From positions 534,501 through 598,500 of the forward strand of contig NC_009408.2 in NCBI RefSeq assembly GCF_000002875.2: a stretch of 64,000 nucleotides of DNA, written 5' to 3'. Origin of the DNA: Leishmania infantum JPCM5 (lineage: Eukaryota; Euglenozoa; Kinetoplastea; Trypanosomatida; Trypanosomatidae). Made by a program: the position numbers and the translations under genes. A model generated the notes under the pieces. The model saw only the letters and a program-made list of their open reading frames with translations. It had not been told where the DNA came from and searched no databases. Positions 39,215 to 48,392 of the stretch are shown one piece after another (within the stretch, counting starts at the first letter, position 1; the number at the start of each line of letters is the position of its first letter).

Positions 39215-41107
39215 ATGTCGTACCTTCTGCACTCGTCATCGTACGCAGCCCCCACGGCGGCTGCCGAGCGCGACGGCCCCGCCAGAGACGCCGGGGATGG
39301 CCCCCTCAACGTTCTTCTGCGCAGAGTTCACTCTCTTCTCCACAGAGAGCCGTCTCGGGTGGCACGTGCGACTAACATCATGGGCGACGGCAGCAGTGGT
39401 AGTCTCAAGCGCATCGAGAGACACAGCGGCGCCTCTTCTGCGAGCCGCCGCGATGTGCTGCTGTCCTTAACGCATAGCGGTGCAAGAGTGGCGCGTGCCC
39501 CCGAGGTGCCAGGCCTCATCGAGCATGGCGGCGGCTTTGCCATCCCTGCAGCTAAGAAGTCTCCCCGGCCTGCTCCTACACCGGTCGCACCTCCCACAAC
39601 CAACGAATCTCCTCTTCAACGCCCCCGAAGCGCTCGGCCCGTTGACGCTGCAACAGATGCCAGCCTCTACGAGCGCGCTGCCGATTACACCGACCTGGAG
39701 GAGATACTGCGGTGCCCTCTGCCGCCGGTGCCGGGCTGTCCGACACCGTGCGCCTTCGGTAGACACTCGGTCAACTTGAGCAGCGACGGCAGCGTCACCG
39801 CAGCTGCGACTCTCTCACCGCCACCTGCGCCCTCTTCTGCACCTCAGCCACCGCTGGTGTTCCGCTGCATCGCTGCCGACTCCGACACCGGCATTTCTGT
39901 GTACAGCACCCCGGTCGAGGATTGCCCGATGCACCTCATGCGCGCCTACGCGGTGCTGCCGTGCTCGCCCGGGGATGTGCTCCAATACATGGACAACGAC
40001 ATTCGCCCCAGGTGGGACTCGCACTTACGTCGTAGCGCGCTGCTGCGAGAGCTGACACCACCTGAGCAGACCAAGGCGGTGGAGCGTCAGTATCGCTTGT
40101 CGACCTCCATCGGCACTGCAGGAGCGGCTGTTAGTCAGCGCAGCCCAACCAGCCTGTCAGCGCAGAGCCGTGGAGCGCTCCGCCAACGGGCATCATCCTC
40201 TTCACGTACGACGGACGCTATCCACGGTGACTGTGGCAGCGCGTTGGTGTCTGGCCCCGCCACTGCCGCCGCCTCGTCGCCGACTGCTTTTAAGTACTTT
40301 CCGGGTCAGCGCCGCGTTGCGATCCACTACCTTGAGACACGCAGTCCCGTCCCGTTCGTGCAAGACCGTGATTTCGAAATCGTCGTCGCGGAGGAGGTGC
40401 GGTCGGACGACACAGCGTACGTGAAAGCCTTCTCTACCCCGCTGGGCTACCACATGCCCCTCGGCCCGCATCAGTCGCGCTACGTGCGGGCAGTGGTGCT
40501 GCTCTCCGGCATGGTGGCCCGCCCACTCGACGCCGCTCGCGTGGAGGAGGTGTTGCCGCCAGTGCTACTGCGACATCATCAAGCGGCGACTCAGCACGGC
40601 GGCATCGAGGTGGCGGGTATAGCGACAAAGAAGCCCAGTGCTTCCACCACCGTATCTGGCGACGCGGCAGCTCGCGCGGCAAATGTGGCGGTGCCGCACC
40701 GGTACTGTGTTGTGGAGTACGTTGGTCTTGTGCACCCCATGGGCTTGCTACCTGCAGTTCTGGTCAACATGATCATCTCAGCACAACTGAACGCGATGCG
40801 TAAGATGCAGGCCTTCATCACGCAACACCCTATGTCCACCCTCCGACCGAGGAGTGCCACGCACGCGGCAACGGACGAGGCGACTGACCAGCCGCTGCAG
40901 GAGCTGCTGACGTCGCTGCAATCGCCGTCGCCCTCACCGCGCAAACGCAGTCACATGGGTAAGTCTCAAGAACGCGGCGCCGCGGAGAGAGCACACGAAG
41001 TCCAGCCGGAGGCGAGCGGCGCCGGCGCTGAGACGGCACCGCTCGCCGGATCTTGTGCCTCCTCGTGGTGGCGGCGGCAGATGCACCGCTTTGCATCGAA
41101 TTTGTAA
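39215..41107 (+). CDS. START-like lipid-binding domain protein
   Basis: The 630-residue protein has a low-complexity N-terminus (about 1-145) and a START-like region from about 210 to 540. Visible blocks include DTGISVYSTPVEDCPMHLMR, a helix with LQYMDNDIRPRWDSHL, VAIHYLETRSPVPFVQDRDF, AYVKAFSTPLGYHMPLG, the strand VRAVVLLSGMVARPL and CVVEYVGLVHPMGLLPAVLV, then the C-terminal helix (NMIISAQLNAMRKMQAFI) that closes the START cavity. START domains bind sterols, ceramides or phospholipids, usually for transport between membranes. Two Ser/Ala-rich inserts (around 295-345 and 460-490) interrupt the fold. No transmembrane helix or signal peptide is seen, so it is probably cytosolic. The ligand is not predictable. 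The start is the ATG at the head of the open frame after a CT-rich spacer. Confidence 0.72.
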   Translation: MSYLLHSSSYAAPTAAAERDGPARDAGDGPLNVLLRRVHSLLHREPSRVARATNIMGDGSSGSLKRIERHSGASSASRRDVLLSLTHSGARVARAPEVPGLIEHGGGFAIPAAKKSPRPAPTPVAPPTTNESPLQRPRSARPVDAATDASLYERAADYTDLEEILRCPLPPVPGCPTPCAFGRHSVNLSSDGSVTAAATLSPPPAPSSAPQPPLVFRCIAADSDTGISVYSTPVEDCPMHLMRAYAVLPCSPGDVLQYMDNDIRPRWDSHLRRSALLRELTPPEQTKAVERQYRLSTSIGTAGAAVSQRSPTSLSAQSRGALRQRASSSSRTTDAIHGDCGSALVSGPATAAASSPTAFKYFPGQRRVAIHYLETRSPVPFVQDRDFEIVVAEEVRSDDTAYVKAFSTPLGYHMPLGPHQSRYVRAVVLLSGMVARPLDAARVEEVLPPVLLRHHQAATQHGGIEVAGIATKKPSASTTVSGDAAARAANVAVPHRYCVVEYVGLVHPMGLLPAVLVNMIISAQLNAMRKMQAFITQHPMSTLRPRSATHAATDEATDQPLQELLTSLQSPSPSPRKRSHMGKSQERGAAERAHEVQPEASGAGAETAPLAGSCASSWWRRQMHRFASNL

Positions 41108-41510
41108 CTCGACGCTTGAAGGCAACGCGACGCGCACGCCAAGACAGACAAGATGCAACGCGTAGGAGGTCAGTGGCCATCGCAGCTGGTGCCTTCGTCG
41201 GGTGCCACTGCTCCTCTCTCCCTCGGCCTCTGAGCGTGCATGGGGCTACGTGTGCGCCATGCACGCCCTTCCCCGTGACATCACAGCGAGATTTTTGGGT
41301 CGCGGCTCCGCATCTCGCGTTCACGCCTTCCCCGGAGTCGTCTGCCAAAAATGCAGCAGCGCTTTCACCTCTCACCAACTCCCGCCCCACTCCCTCCCTG
41401 CCCATACACACACACACACATACGCATACGCATACACATACGCATACACAATTGAGTCGATTGCGTACACGCAGCACATTTCTTATCCCCGCACCACCGC
41501 GTGTGAGCTC
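41108..41510. other. Short intergenic spacer with CA/GCATAC repeats
   Basis: Only 403 nt separate the START-like gene from PWP1. A CT-rich tract near 41210-41232 and the repeat at 41405-41452 are the main features. Confidence 0.7.
41405..41452. repeat. CA repeat passing into CATACG repeats
   Basis: CA units followed by imperfect GCATAC/ACATAC units, about 60 nt upstream of the PWP1 ATG, so probably within or next to its 5' UTR. Confidence 0.9.
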
Positions 41511-42851
41511 ATGTTGACCACATTCTGCTGGGTGCCCAAGGGGGCTATGAAGGCTACCCCAATCCTGTCCACGGACACTGCTGAGCAGGCACGCTTGAAG
41601 CTGCGCCATCAGCACCCCGAATACATCGAGGAAGAGCAGCAGCAGAGGGATTCCAAGAAGACTCGGGCCACCAGCGAGGAGGCGGAGAACGAGGACGACG
41701 ACGTCGATGATGACGACGAGGACGGCCTGAACGCGAACGTCGACGAAACACTGCGCGTCTTTGCCGGTGGTGGGCCTGGCGCTCTGCTGGAGGAGGTGGA
41801 GTCGGACGACGAGGAGGAGCTGGAGGACACCACCTTGAAGCCGACGGATCTCGTCTTCACCGTGGCGTGCGCCGATGCACAGGCCCCGCGGCTGGAGATG
41901 TACGTCTACGACGAACCGGAGGATAACATGTACGTGCACCATGACATGGAGATTGCGGCGTTCCCGCTCTGCAGCTCGTGGCTGACAGACGGCACCATGT
42001 CCATGCTGGCGGTGGGGACCATGCTGCCCTTTATCGAGATTTGGGCCTTGGATGTGATGGACTCTGTCGAGCCCGCGATCATCCTCGGCGGGTGCGAGCG
42101 GCGGTCGCATAACTACTCCAAAAGGATGCTGAAGCGGAACTTGAAGGCGGACTCGCACACGGAAGCGGTCCTCTCAGTGAAGTGGAACACAGTTGCGCAG
42201 AACATCTTCGCCTCCGGCAGCGCCGATCGCACCATCAAGCTGTGGGACCTCAACCAAGGCGGTGTCTGCCTCGGTACTTACAGCGAGCTGGAGAAGGTGC
42301 AGTCGCTTGACTGGCACGCGACAGAGGCGAACCTACTTCTCTCGGGCGGCTTCGATGCGAGCATGGTGCTTCGTGATTGCCGCCAGCCGGACCAGACAGC
42401 GCAGCGCTACGGACTGCCAGGCATCATCGAGCATGTCGAATTTGTTCCCTCGGCCGGTGCAGCCGCAGCATCCGCACCTGTCGTAATGGCGTCGACGAGC
42501 GGGGGCCATTGGGCTGCGTTCGATACACGCATGGCAAGCAGCAATGCGGGTCACAGCCCAGTCACCTCACTCTGGCAGCTGCAGCCGCACCAGGCCGACA
42601 TGACGTTTAGCTGCTCTCGACAGGTCCCAGGCCTGTTCGCGACGGGCGGAAAGGAGGGCGAGATCGCGCTGTGGGATGGGCGAGACAGCAGCGCCGCTCC
42701 GAAGATGGTTGTCTCGCGCAGCTACAAGACGGGCTCGGTGCTCTCTCTCAGCTTTCACCCAAACTCGCCACACATCTTGGGTGCAGGTGGCGCCTCCGGC
42801 GCACCGCTGGTGTACACCATCACCTCTGACATCTACGACGTCTTTCGGTAG
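41511..42851 (+). CDS. PWP1: PWP1-like WD40 protein, ribosome biogenesis
   Basis: The 446-residue protein aligns by eye with Periodic Tryptophan Protein 1. It begins MLTTFCWVPKGAMK (like the family's VAWVRCGVAKE), has an acidic stretch at about 45-110, then DNMYVHHDMEIAAFPLCSSW and the IEIWALDVMDSVEPAIILG block typical of PWP1. WD units follow: HTEAVLSVKWN, FASGSADRTIKLWDLNQGG, LLSGGFDASMVLRDCRQPD and FATGGKEGEIALWDGRD. In yeast and animals PWP1 is nucleolar and is needed for large-subunit rRNA processing, with a reported chromatin role at rDNA. The length is close to relatives. The upstream frame is open but lacks a better ATG; starting at 41511 gives the conserved N-terminus. Confidence 0.88.
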   Translation: MLTTFCWVPKGAMKATPILSTDTAEQARLKLRHQHPEYIEEEQQQRDSKKTRATSEEAENEDDDVDDDDEDGLNANVDETLRVFAGGGPGALLEEVESDDEEELEDTTLKPTDLVFTVACADAQAPRLEMYVYDEPEDNMYVHHDMEIAAFPLCSSWLTDGTMSMLAVGTMLPFIEIWALDVMDSVEPAIILGGCERRSHNYSKRMLKRNLKADSHTEAVLSVKWNTVAQNIFASGSADRTIKLWDLNQGGVCLGTYSELEKVQSLDWHATEANLLLSGGFDASMVLRDCRQPDQTAQRYGLPGIIEHVEFVPSAGAAAASAPVVMASTSGGHWAAFDTRMASSNAGHSPVTSLWQLQPHQADMTFSCSRQVPGLFATGGKEGEIALWDGRDSSAAPKMVVSRSYKTGSVLSLSFHPNSPHILGAGGASGAPLVYTITSDIYDVFR

Positions 42852-43627
42852 GTGACAGAAGGGAAGAAAGATGCGGGATTCGGTTATGAGTAGCGGGAGG
42901 ACGGATGCCTGCGTGGGCTCAAGACGGTGAATCCAGTCCTCATCACGATTAAGCGACCGCGGCAGGTCGCCTCCGCTCAGCCTCCTCTTCCCCTTTCTCC
43001 CACACACTGCACACCGCTGCAGATATCGTCGCCTTCCTCCGCTTCCCTCTCGTCATTCTCGCGATTTTCTACTGCCGTGCAAGCCAGCAGATAGCTACAC
43101 GCACGTACGCACGTGTAGGCGTAGTTTTGCAGACACGCGTGCCAGGGGACGTGCCGTATGCGTGCGGCGGCAGCCTTGCTAATGTGGCGCGCTTTTTCTT
43201 GCGCGTGTCTCTGCATGCAACCGCATCGCCATCTTTGTGAGCCTGCTCGGCTTTGGTGCGTCACTGCGCCCGTGCGAGCCACGCTCCGGATCGCTGTTCT
43301 TCCCCGTCTCACCTACGTGGTCGGTGTATGGGGGCGAGATCACCCTCACCGGGGGTGTGCGTATGCATGTGAGGGGGCATGGCTAGTGGATAGTGGCGAG
43401 GAAGAGAGGAAGGCACGGAAAAGAGGCCAATGATGATGGCTTGATGGACGGTGGGGGAGTGCTGCCATTGCTGTTGTTGAGGCAGGAGGTGCTAACGGTT
43501 AAACTCCAAGTCTATTAAGTGCGGAAGGGACGCGCGCGCGCACACACACAGTCGACGACAGCCGCAACCACCGGCATACACGAGAATGAAGCCCGTTTGG
43601 AAGAGCAGGTGGTTTCGCCAGCGAGTT

Positions 43628-43642
43628 CCCCCCCCCCCCCCC
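43628..43642. repeat. Homopolymer run of 15 C
   Basis: A run likely to vary in length between strains and prone to sequencing error. Confidence 0.85.
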
Positions 43643-44074
43643 GTACGCGTGTCTGCCGCATGCGGAAGTGATGAGGGGAGCGTGAGGCGCCGGCCTGCTT
43701 TGCCACGATCGCCTCGCCGATCCCTCTCCGGCCTCGTCTTTATCCACATTTCTCTTGTTGGCTCGTTTGACTTCAGGGTGAAGAGAGGAAGAGAGAGACT
43801 CACACTGAAACACCCTTCACACATCGTGTGCTTCTATATGTATATGTGTGTGTGTGTGTGCGTGTTTGTGTGGGCCTCTCTCCCCACCTTCCGAGACACC
43901 GACGTACCCTCTCGCCTAAGCTCGCCTGAATCTTTCTCCCCGCCATGCTCACCGTCTGTGATGAAGTCTTCCCTATACTCCTTCTCCTCTCTGCACTATT
44001 CACGCTTCTCATTCTTTTCCACACGCACACACAAACCACCGCCGCCCGCTCTCCTGTGATCACTGTGCCCGACG

Positions 44075-44095
44075 CCCTCCCTTTCCACTGTGCAG
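44075..44095 (+). promoter_or_regulatory. Candidate trans-splice acceptor, TCTP copy 1
   Basis: A short CT tract ends in GTGCAG with the AG at 44094-44095, 64 nt before the ATG. The same sequence occurs in copy 2 at 46067-46087. Confidence 0.4.
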
Positions 44096-44159
44096 CTCAG
44101 CTCTCTTGTTCGCTAAGTTCCACTCACTCTCCCCCCGCTTTCTCCCCCCACTCGCCACC

Positions 44160-44672
44160 ATGAAGATCTTCAAGGATGTGCTGACCGGCTCCGAGGTTGT
44201 CTGCGACAATGACTGCCCGTTCGACGTGGAGGGCGACATCATGTATGTGGTGAACGGCCGCTACATCGACGTTGGTGGCGAGGACTACGGTATTTCTGCC
44301 AACGTGGACGAGGACGCTGCGGAGGGCGCGACGGGCGAAGTTGCGGAGGGAAAGGAGCGCGTGGTGGATGTGGTGTACAACAACCGGTACACGGAGACAT
44401 CGTACGACAAGGCGTCGTACATGGCGCACATCCGCAGCTACATGAAGCAGCTGCTGGAGAAGATCGAGAACGAGGAGGAGAGGAAGGTGTTCCAGACGAA
44501 CGCTGCAGCGTTCGTGAAGAAGGTGCTTAAGGACATCGACGAGTACCAGTTCTTCATCCCGGAGGGCAACGACGAGGACCCGGACAACGGCATGATCGTG
44601 CTGTGCCGCTGGGACGGTGAGACGCCGAGGTTCTACTTCTGGAAGGATGGCCTGAAGGGCGAGCGCGTCTAG
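44160..44672 (+). CDS. TCTP: Translationally controlled tumour protein (TCTP), copy 1
   Basis: This 170-residue protein is a full-length TCTP: MKIFKDVLTGSEVVCDN start, a YVVNGRYIDV segment, an acidic loop region, the two-helix hairpin (YDKASYMAHIRSYMKQLLEK through FVKKVLKDIDEY), and the FFIPEGNDEDPDNGMIVLCR, FYFWKDGL end. TCTPs are abundant small cytosolic proteins linked to growth, translation-factor interaction, calcium binding and stress protection. The CCACC just before the ATG suits efficient initiation. The second copy has an identical protein and gene sequence, so functional difference, if any, should come from 3' UTRs that part 259 nt after the stop codon. Confidence 0.97.
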   Translation: MKIFKDVLTGSEVVCDNDCPFDVEGDIMYVVNGRYIDVGGEDYGISANVDEDAAEGATGEVAEGKERVVDVVYNNRYTETSYDKASYMAHIRSYMKQLLEKIENEEERKVFQTNAAAFVKKVLKDIDEYQFFIPEGNDEDPDNGMIVLCRWDGETPRFYFWKDGLKGERV

Positions 44673-44931
44673 ACGCGTCGCTGACGATGGCTCTGCCGCG
44701 TGTGTGAACGCACTCGTCTGCACCCACACCCCGCAACACGAACCCTTCCCTTGCTCTCCCCCGGGAGAGCCGGGTGCACGCGCGCGCTTCTCCCCCCCCT
44801 CTGTGCATGGGTGCGCTTGCTTCATGGGCTGTGCGACGTCGGAGGTGCTGCGCGCGCCCACGCGGGTGATCACGTCGCCCCCCTCCCCCTCTCTCTCCGA
44901 GTTGTGAGGCCCTATCTCGCTGTCTCCGCAC

Positions 44932-46011
44932 GTCTATCATTTTCCTCCTACTCAGCTAACATAACTTTAAAAGGAGTGAGGAGAGGGATGATGCACGCAC
45001 ACGTGGATATCTTGTGTCTCTAATGGACTCTGTTACGCCTTCTGCACCTTCGTTGTTGGGTAAAGTGCGAGGACGGCACGGAGACAGACAGGGGTGCGTG
45101 TTTTTCTGTGCGTGTACCATGGAGATAGCCGAAGTCGTGGGTCATGGCACACACGCACGCAGAAGTTTGAGTGATGGTGCGTGTGCAGTGTGTATGTGTG
45201 CCATCACCACCCCCTCCCCCTGCCCCGCTCGCTCGCTCCTCCACAGGCTTTTTATATTTCGTTTCCTTAGAAGTGCCTCTAGTGTGCATGTGTGCAGGCA
45301 CATATCTGTGTGTGCACGCGTGTTTGCGTGACTGTGCGCGTGTACGGACTCCTGTGGCAATACGAGCCCTCTTCCCCTACCTCCTTCCATCCCCCTCCCT
45401 TCCCCCTCCACACACACACACACACACACAGCATCACCACGAAGAGGGTCGAGCCGGAGTCCGCAGACAGGAAAAAGAAAAAGCATCCAACACCACCAAA
45501 GCCAGGCCGTTTGTGGACGCTAGAGAATGAGCGAACAAAACGCAGGTGCGCGTGGGGTGTCCTTGCGTGAGCCGCTGTGCGCGCGCTTGCCGCAGCAGAT
45601 GGGACGGTCGCCACTGTCCTCGAGGGAAGCGGTAAGAGCGGAAGGGGGCTGGGGCAGGGGTGGTAGGGGCTAGCGCGAGAGTAGCCTTTTTCCTGTGCGT
45701 CTGTATCCCCGCCCTCCGCCTTTCTCGGGTCCTTCTCTTCCTACTCCGTGGCGCAAGGCAGCCGTGCGCCATGGCCCCCGTCTTCAGTATTGCACCTGAC
45801 GCGAAGAAGAAAATGCATAGGCAACCACCAAACAGTGGGTGCGCCCGCCTCTGTGCACGGTGTCGAGTGGCGCACAGCTTCCATCGTGTTTAGTGTTGCT
45901 TATCTGCCTCCTTTCTCTAATTCTCTTTCCTTCCATATCCGCGTTTGTGCAACACTGCATTGCGCTTGCGTGATCGCGCCTGCCACGCAATCCCCTTCCC
46001 CTAACAAAACA
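44932..46011. other. Unique spacer between the two TCTP repeats
   Basis: This 1.08 kb is unlike the DNA 3' of copy 2. It contains a CA repeat at 45409-45430 and many GT/CT stretches. It presumably carries the distal 3' UTR of copy 1, polyadenylation sites and the upstream part of copy 2. No gene seen. Confidence 0.7.
45409..45430. repeat. (CA)n microsatellite
   Basis: Eleven CA units in the spacer between the TCTP copies, about 740 nt downstream of the copy 1 stop. Confidence 0.9.
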
Positions 46012-46923
46012 CACACGCACACACAAACCACCGCCGCCCGCTCTCCTGTGATCACTGTGCCCGACGCCCTCCCTTTCCACTGTGCAGCTCAGCTCTCTTG
46101 TTCGCTAAGTTCCACTCACTCTCCCCCCGCTTTCTCCCCCCACTCGCCACCATGAAGATCTTCAAGGATGTGCTGACCGGCTCCGAGGTTGTCTGCGACA
46201 ATGACTGCCCGTTCGACGTGGAGGGCGACATCATGTATGTGGTGAACGGCCGCTACATCGACGTTGGTGGCGAGGACTACGGTATTTCTGCCAACGTGGA
46301 CGAGGACGCTGCGGAGGGCGCGACGGGCGAAGTTGCGGAGGGAAAGGAGCGCGTGGTGGATGTGGTGTACAACAACCGGTACACGGAGACATCGTACGAC
46401 AAGGCGTCGTACATGGCGCACATCCGCAGCTACATGAAGCAGCTGCTGGAGAAGATCGAGAACGAGGAGGAGAGGAAGGTGTTCCAGACGAACGCTGCAG
46501 CGTTCGTGAAGAAGGTGCTTAAGGACATCGACGAGTACCAGTTCTTCATCCCGGAGGGCAACGACGAGGACCCGGACAACGGCATGATCGTGCTGTGCCG
46601 CTGGGACGGTGAGACGCCGAGGTTCTACTTCTGGAAGGATGGCCTGAAGGGCGAGCGCGTCTAGACGCGTCGCTGACGATGGCTCTGCCGCGTGTGTGAA
46701 CGCACTCGTCTCCACCCACACCCCGCAACACGAACCCTTCCCTTGCTCTCCCCCGGGAGAGCCGGGTGCACGCGCGCGCTTCTCCCCCCCCTCTGTGCAT
46801 GGGTGCGCTTGCTTCATGGGTTGTGCGACGTCGGAGGTGCTGCGCGCGCCCACGCGGGTGATCACGTCGCCCCCCTCCCCCTCTCTCTCCGAGTTGTGAG
46901 GCCCTATCTCGCTGTCTCCGCAC
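46012..46923 (+). repeat. 912-bp direct repeat, copy 2 (contains TCTP)
   Basis: Partner of 44020-44931; two mismatches, both in the 3' flank of the gene. Confidence 0.95.
46152..46664 (+). CDS. TCTP: Translationally controlled tumour protein (TCTP), copy 2
   Basis: It encodes the same 170 residues as copy 1, and I find no nucleotide difference within the coding region. The likely acceptor (AG at 46086-46087) and proximal 5' UTR are also the same. From 46924 its 3' flank differs wholly from that of copy 1, so the two mRNAs share the first roughly 260 nt of 3' sequence and then differ. In Leishmania, TCTP is known as a tandem pair whose members have different 3' UTRs, and control there is mainly through 3' UTRs; that fits what is seen. 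Confidence 0.97.
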   Translation: MKIFKDVLTGSEVVCDNDCPFDVEGDIMYVVNGRYIDVGGEDYGISANVDEDAAEGATGEVAEGKERVVDVVYNNRYTETSYDKASYMAHIRSYMKQLLEKIENEEERKVFQTNAAAFVKKVLKDIDEYQFFIPEGNDEDPDNGMIVLCRWDGETPRFYFWKDGLKGERV

Positions 46924-47175
46924 ACCGACGGGCATGCTGGCGGAGGTGTCTCGCATGCGCTCTACGTGCACCTCAGTCATGCGGCCCCACGGCAGAGCGT
47001 GTGCACGCTTTTCGAATTCGCCTGTTTTGTGTTTGCGCTTAAGCTTGAAAGTAAAAAAAAGAGAAAGGCGAAACGAGATGGTGGAAGCAGCGGCGGCACA
47101 CAAGAAAAGAAGGTCAGGCGTGCGGTGCATTCGCAGGGGCTCGCAGCCACGCTGCCAGTGCTGCTGCTGCTGCTA

Positions 47176-47199
47176 CACACGCACGCACGCACGCACGCA
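47176..47199. repeat. ACGC tetranucleotide repeat
   Basis: Five or so consecutive ACGC units, followed by a purine-rich stretch, in the distal 3' flank of TCTP copy 2. Confidence 0.85.
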
Positions 47200-48323
47200 C
47201 TCACACACGGACGCGCGCGCCAAAGAGGAGCTCAAAAGACAGACCGAACGACGGGCGGACCGTGAAGCACGGGAGGAGGTGAGGAGAAAGGACGACCGGC
47301 AAGCGGGACGAAATCGCCGCACGAAACGGGGCGCTGCCCATGGCACAAACTTCGCGAATGCGAGAAGAGGCGGACACTTGCGCGCGTCGCGGCTTCCCTT
47401 CATGCGCTTTTGTGCGTCTCAGTGTGTGCGCGTCTACGCGTGCCAGCGGACGTGTGATTGCCGCCACAAGCGATATCTGCAGACATACGCATGGCGCATG
47501 CGTGTGGCGTAGCAGCACACGGCGATAAGTAGTGTGATTAACACATCAAGTGAATTAAACACCAAGAGAGGGGAGGGTGGACAGAGGCGGAATGCCAGCG
47601 CCGACTCTCTGTCTTCTAAAAACGTGTGGCAGAGAGCATGGTGGCGCTTAAGAATGAAGAGGCAGGGGTGGTGAATAGCGTAAGTCCAGTGTGAAACGGC
47701 GCGCTCTTGTGCGTGCGTGCTGCAGAGGGGTGCTCCAGGCGGAGCGCATCCCCTCCCTCCTTCCCTGTGAATACCCTTCCTCTCTCTCGCGCGCGCTCCG
47801 CAGCGCAAGTGGATTTGTGCGCGTGTGCATACTGCTGACGATGGAAGCAGCGGCGTCACAAGCCTCCACTGCTTTGCATCCAAACCACCAGACAAGAGCA
47901 CGGCGACGATGACAATGATATCCACGGCCCCGCATCCTCTTTTCCGCCTCTGCCTTTCTTTTCCTTCATGCGTTGTCGTACGCTTGCTGACGCAAGCGCT
48001 TTCACGTAACAGTACTTCGTCTTTCTGGTTTCCATGGCGCCCCGTCCTCTTTCTGCCGCATCGGCAACATCGAGAAGTGGTGGTCGCACAGCGTCCAAGC
48101 GCGCGCACACACAAAGTCAGGGCATTTTAGGGCGCAGAAGGGCAACGACTGAGTGGATGTGACGCACCCCTCCACTCGTTTCGCCTCCACCCAATCCTTC
48201 ACCAGTGCAGCCGTCCCTCCTCCTCTCTCACTTGCTTTGCCATATTATCGACCCCTTAACGCCCCCCCCTCGCCGCCCCCATCTCTCTCGTAGACAGATA
48301 CAGCTTTCAAACTCTTGAGCACG

Positions 48324-48337
48324 TATATATATATATA
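48324..48337. repeat. Short (TA)n run
   Basis: Seven TA units 56 nt before the MUS81-like ATG. Confidence 0.9.
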
Positions 48338-48392
48338 CACGGGCACACCTTCATAGACGACTGCACCCACTCCTCTTCCCTCCTCCTCCCTG

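Larger units (their letters stand above)
42852..44159. other. Intergenic spacer and 5' region of TCTP copy 1
   Basis: It contains CA (about 43544-43554) and GT (about 43848-43860) runs and a 15-C run. The last 140 nt belong to the repeat unit shared with the second TCTP copy. No gene seen. Confidence 0.65.
44020..44931 (+). repeat. 912-bp direct repeat, copy 1 (contains TCTP)
   Basis: It matches 46012-46923 at an offset of exactly 1,992. I see only two differences, both 3' of the stop codon: G/C at 44720/46712 and C/T at 44829/46821. It spans 140 nt upstream of the ATG, the full CDS and 259 nt of 3' flank. Outside these limits the sequences diverge at once. Confidence 0.95.
46665..48392. other. 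Intergenic spacer, 1.7 kb
   Basis: The first 259 nt belong to the TCTP repeat. The rest includes an ACGC tetranucleotide run (about 47176-47199), a purine-rich stretch at 47220-47330, and CT tracts near 48180-48290. The + frame 46934-47512 is basic and repeat-derived and I do not treat it as a gene. Confidence 0.6.

Noticed and set aside
46934..47512. 192-codon basic + frame after TCTP copy 2
   Set aside because: Composed largely of translated ACGC and purine repeats; no ATG with good context and no domain.
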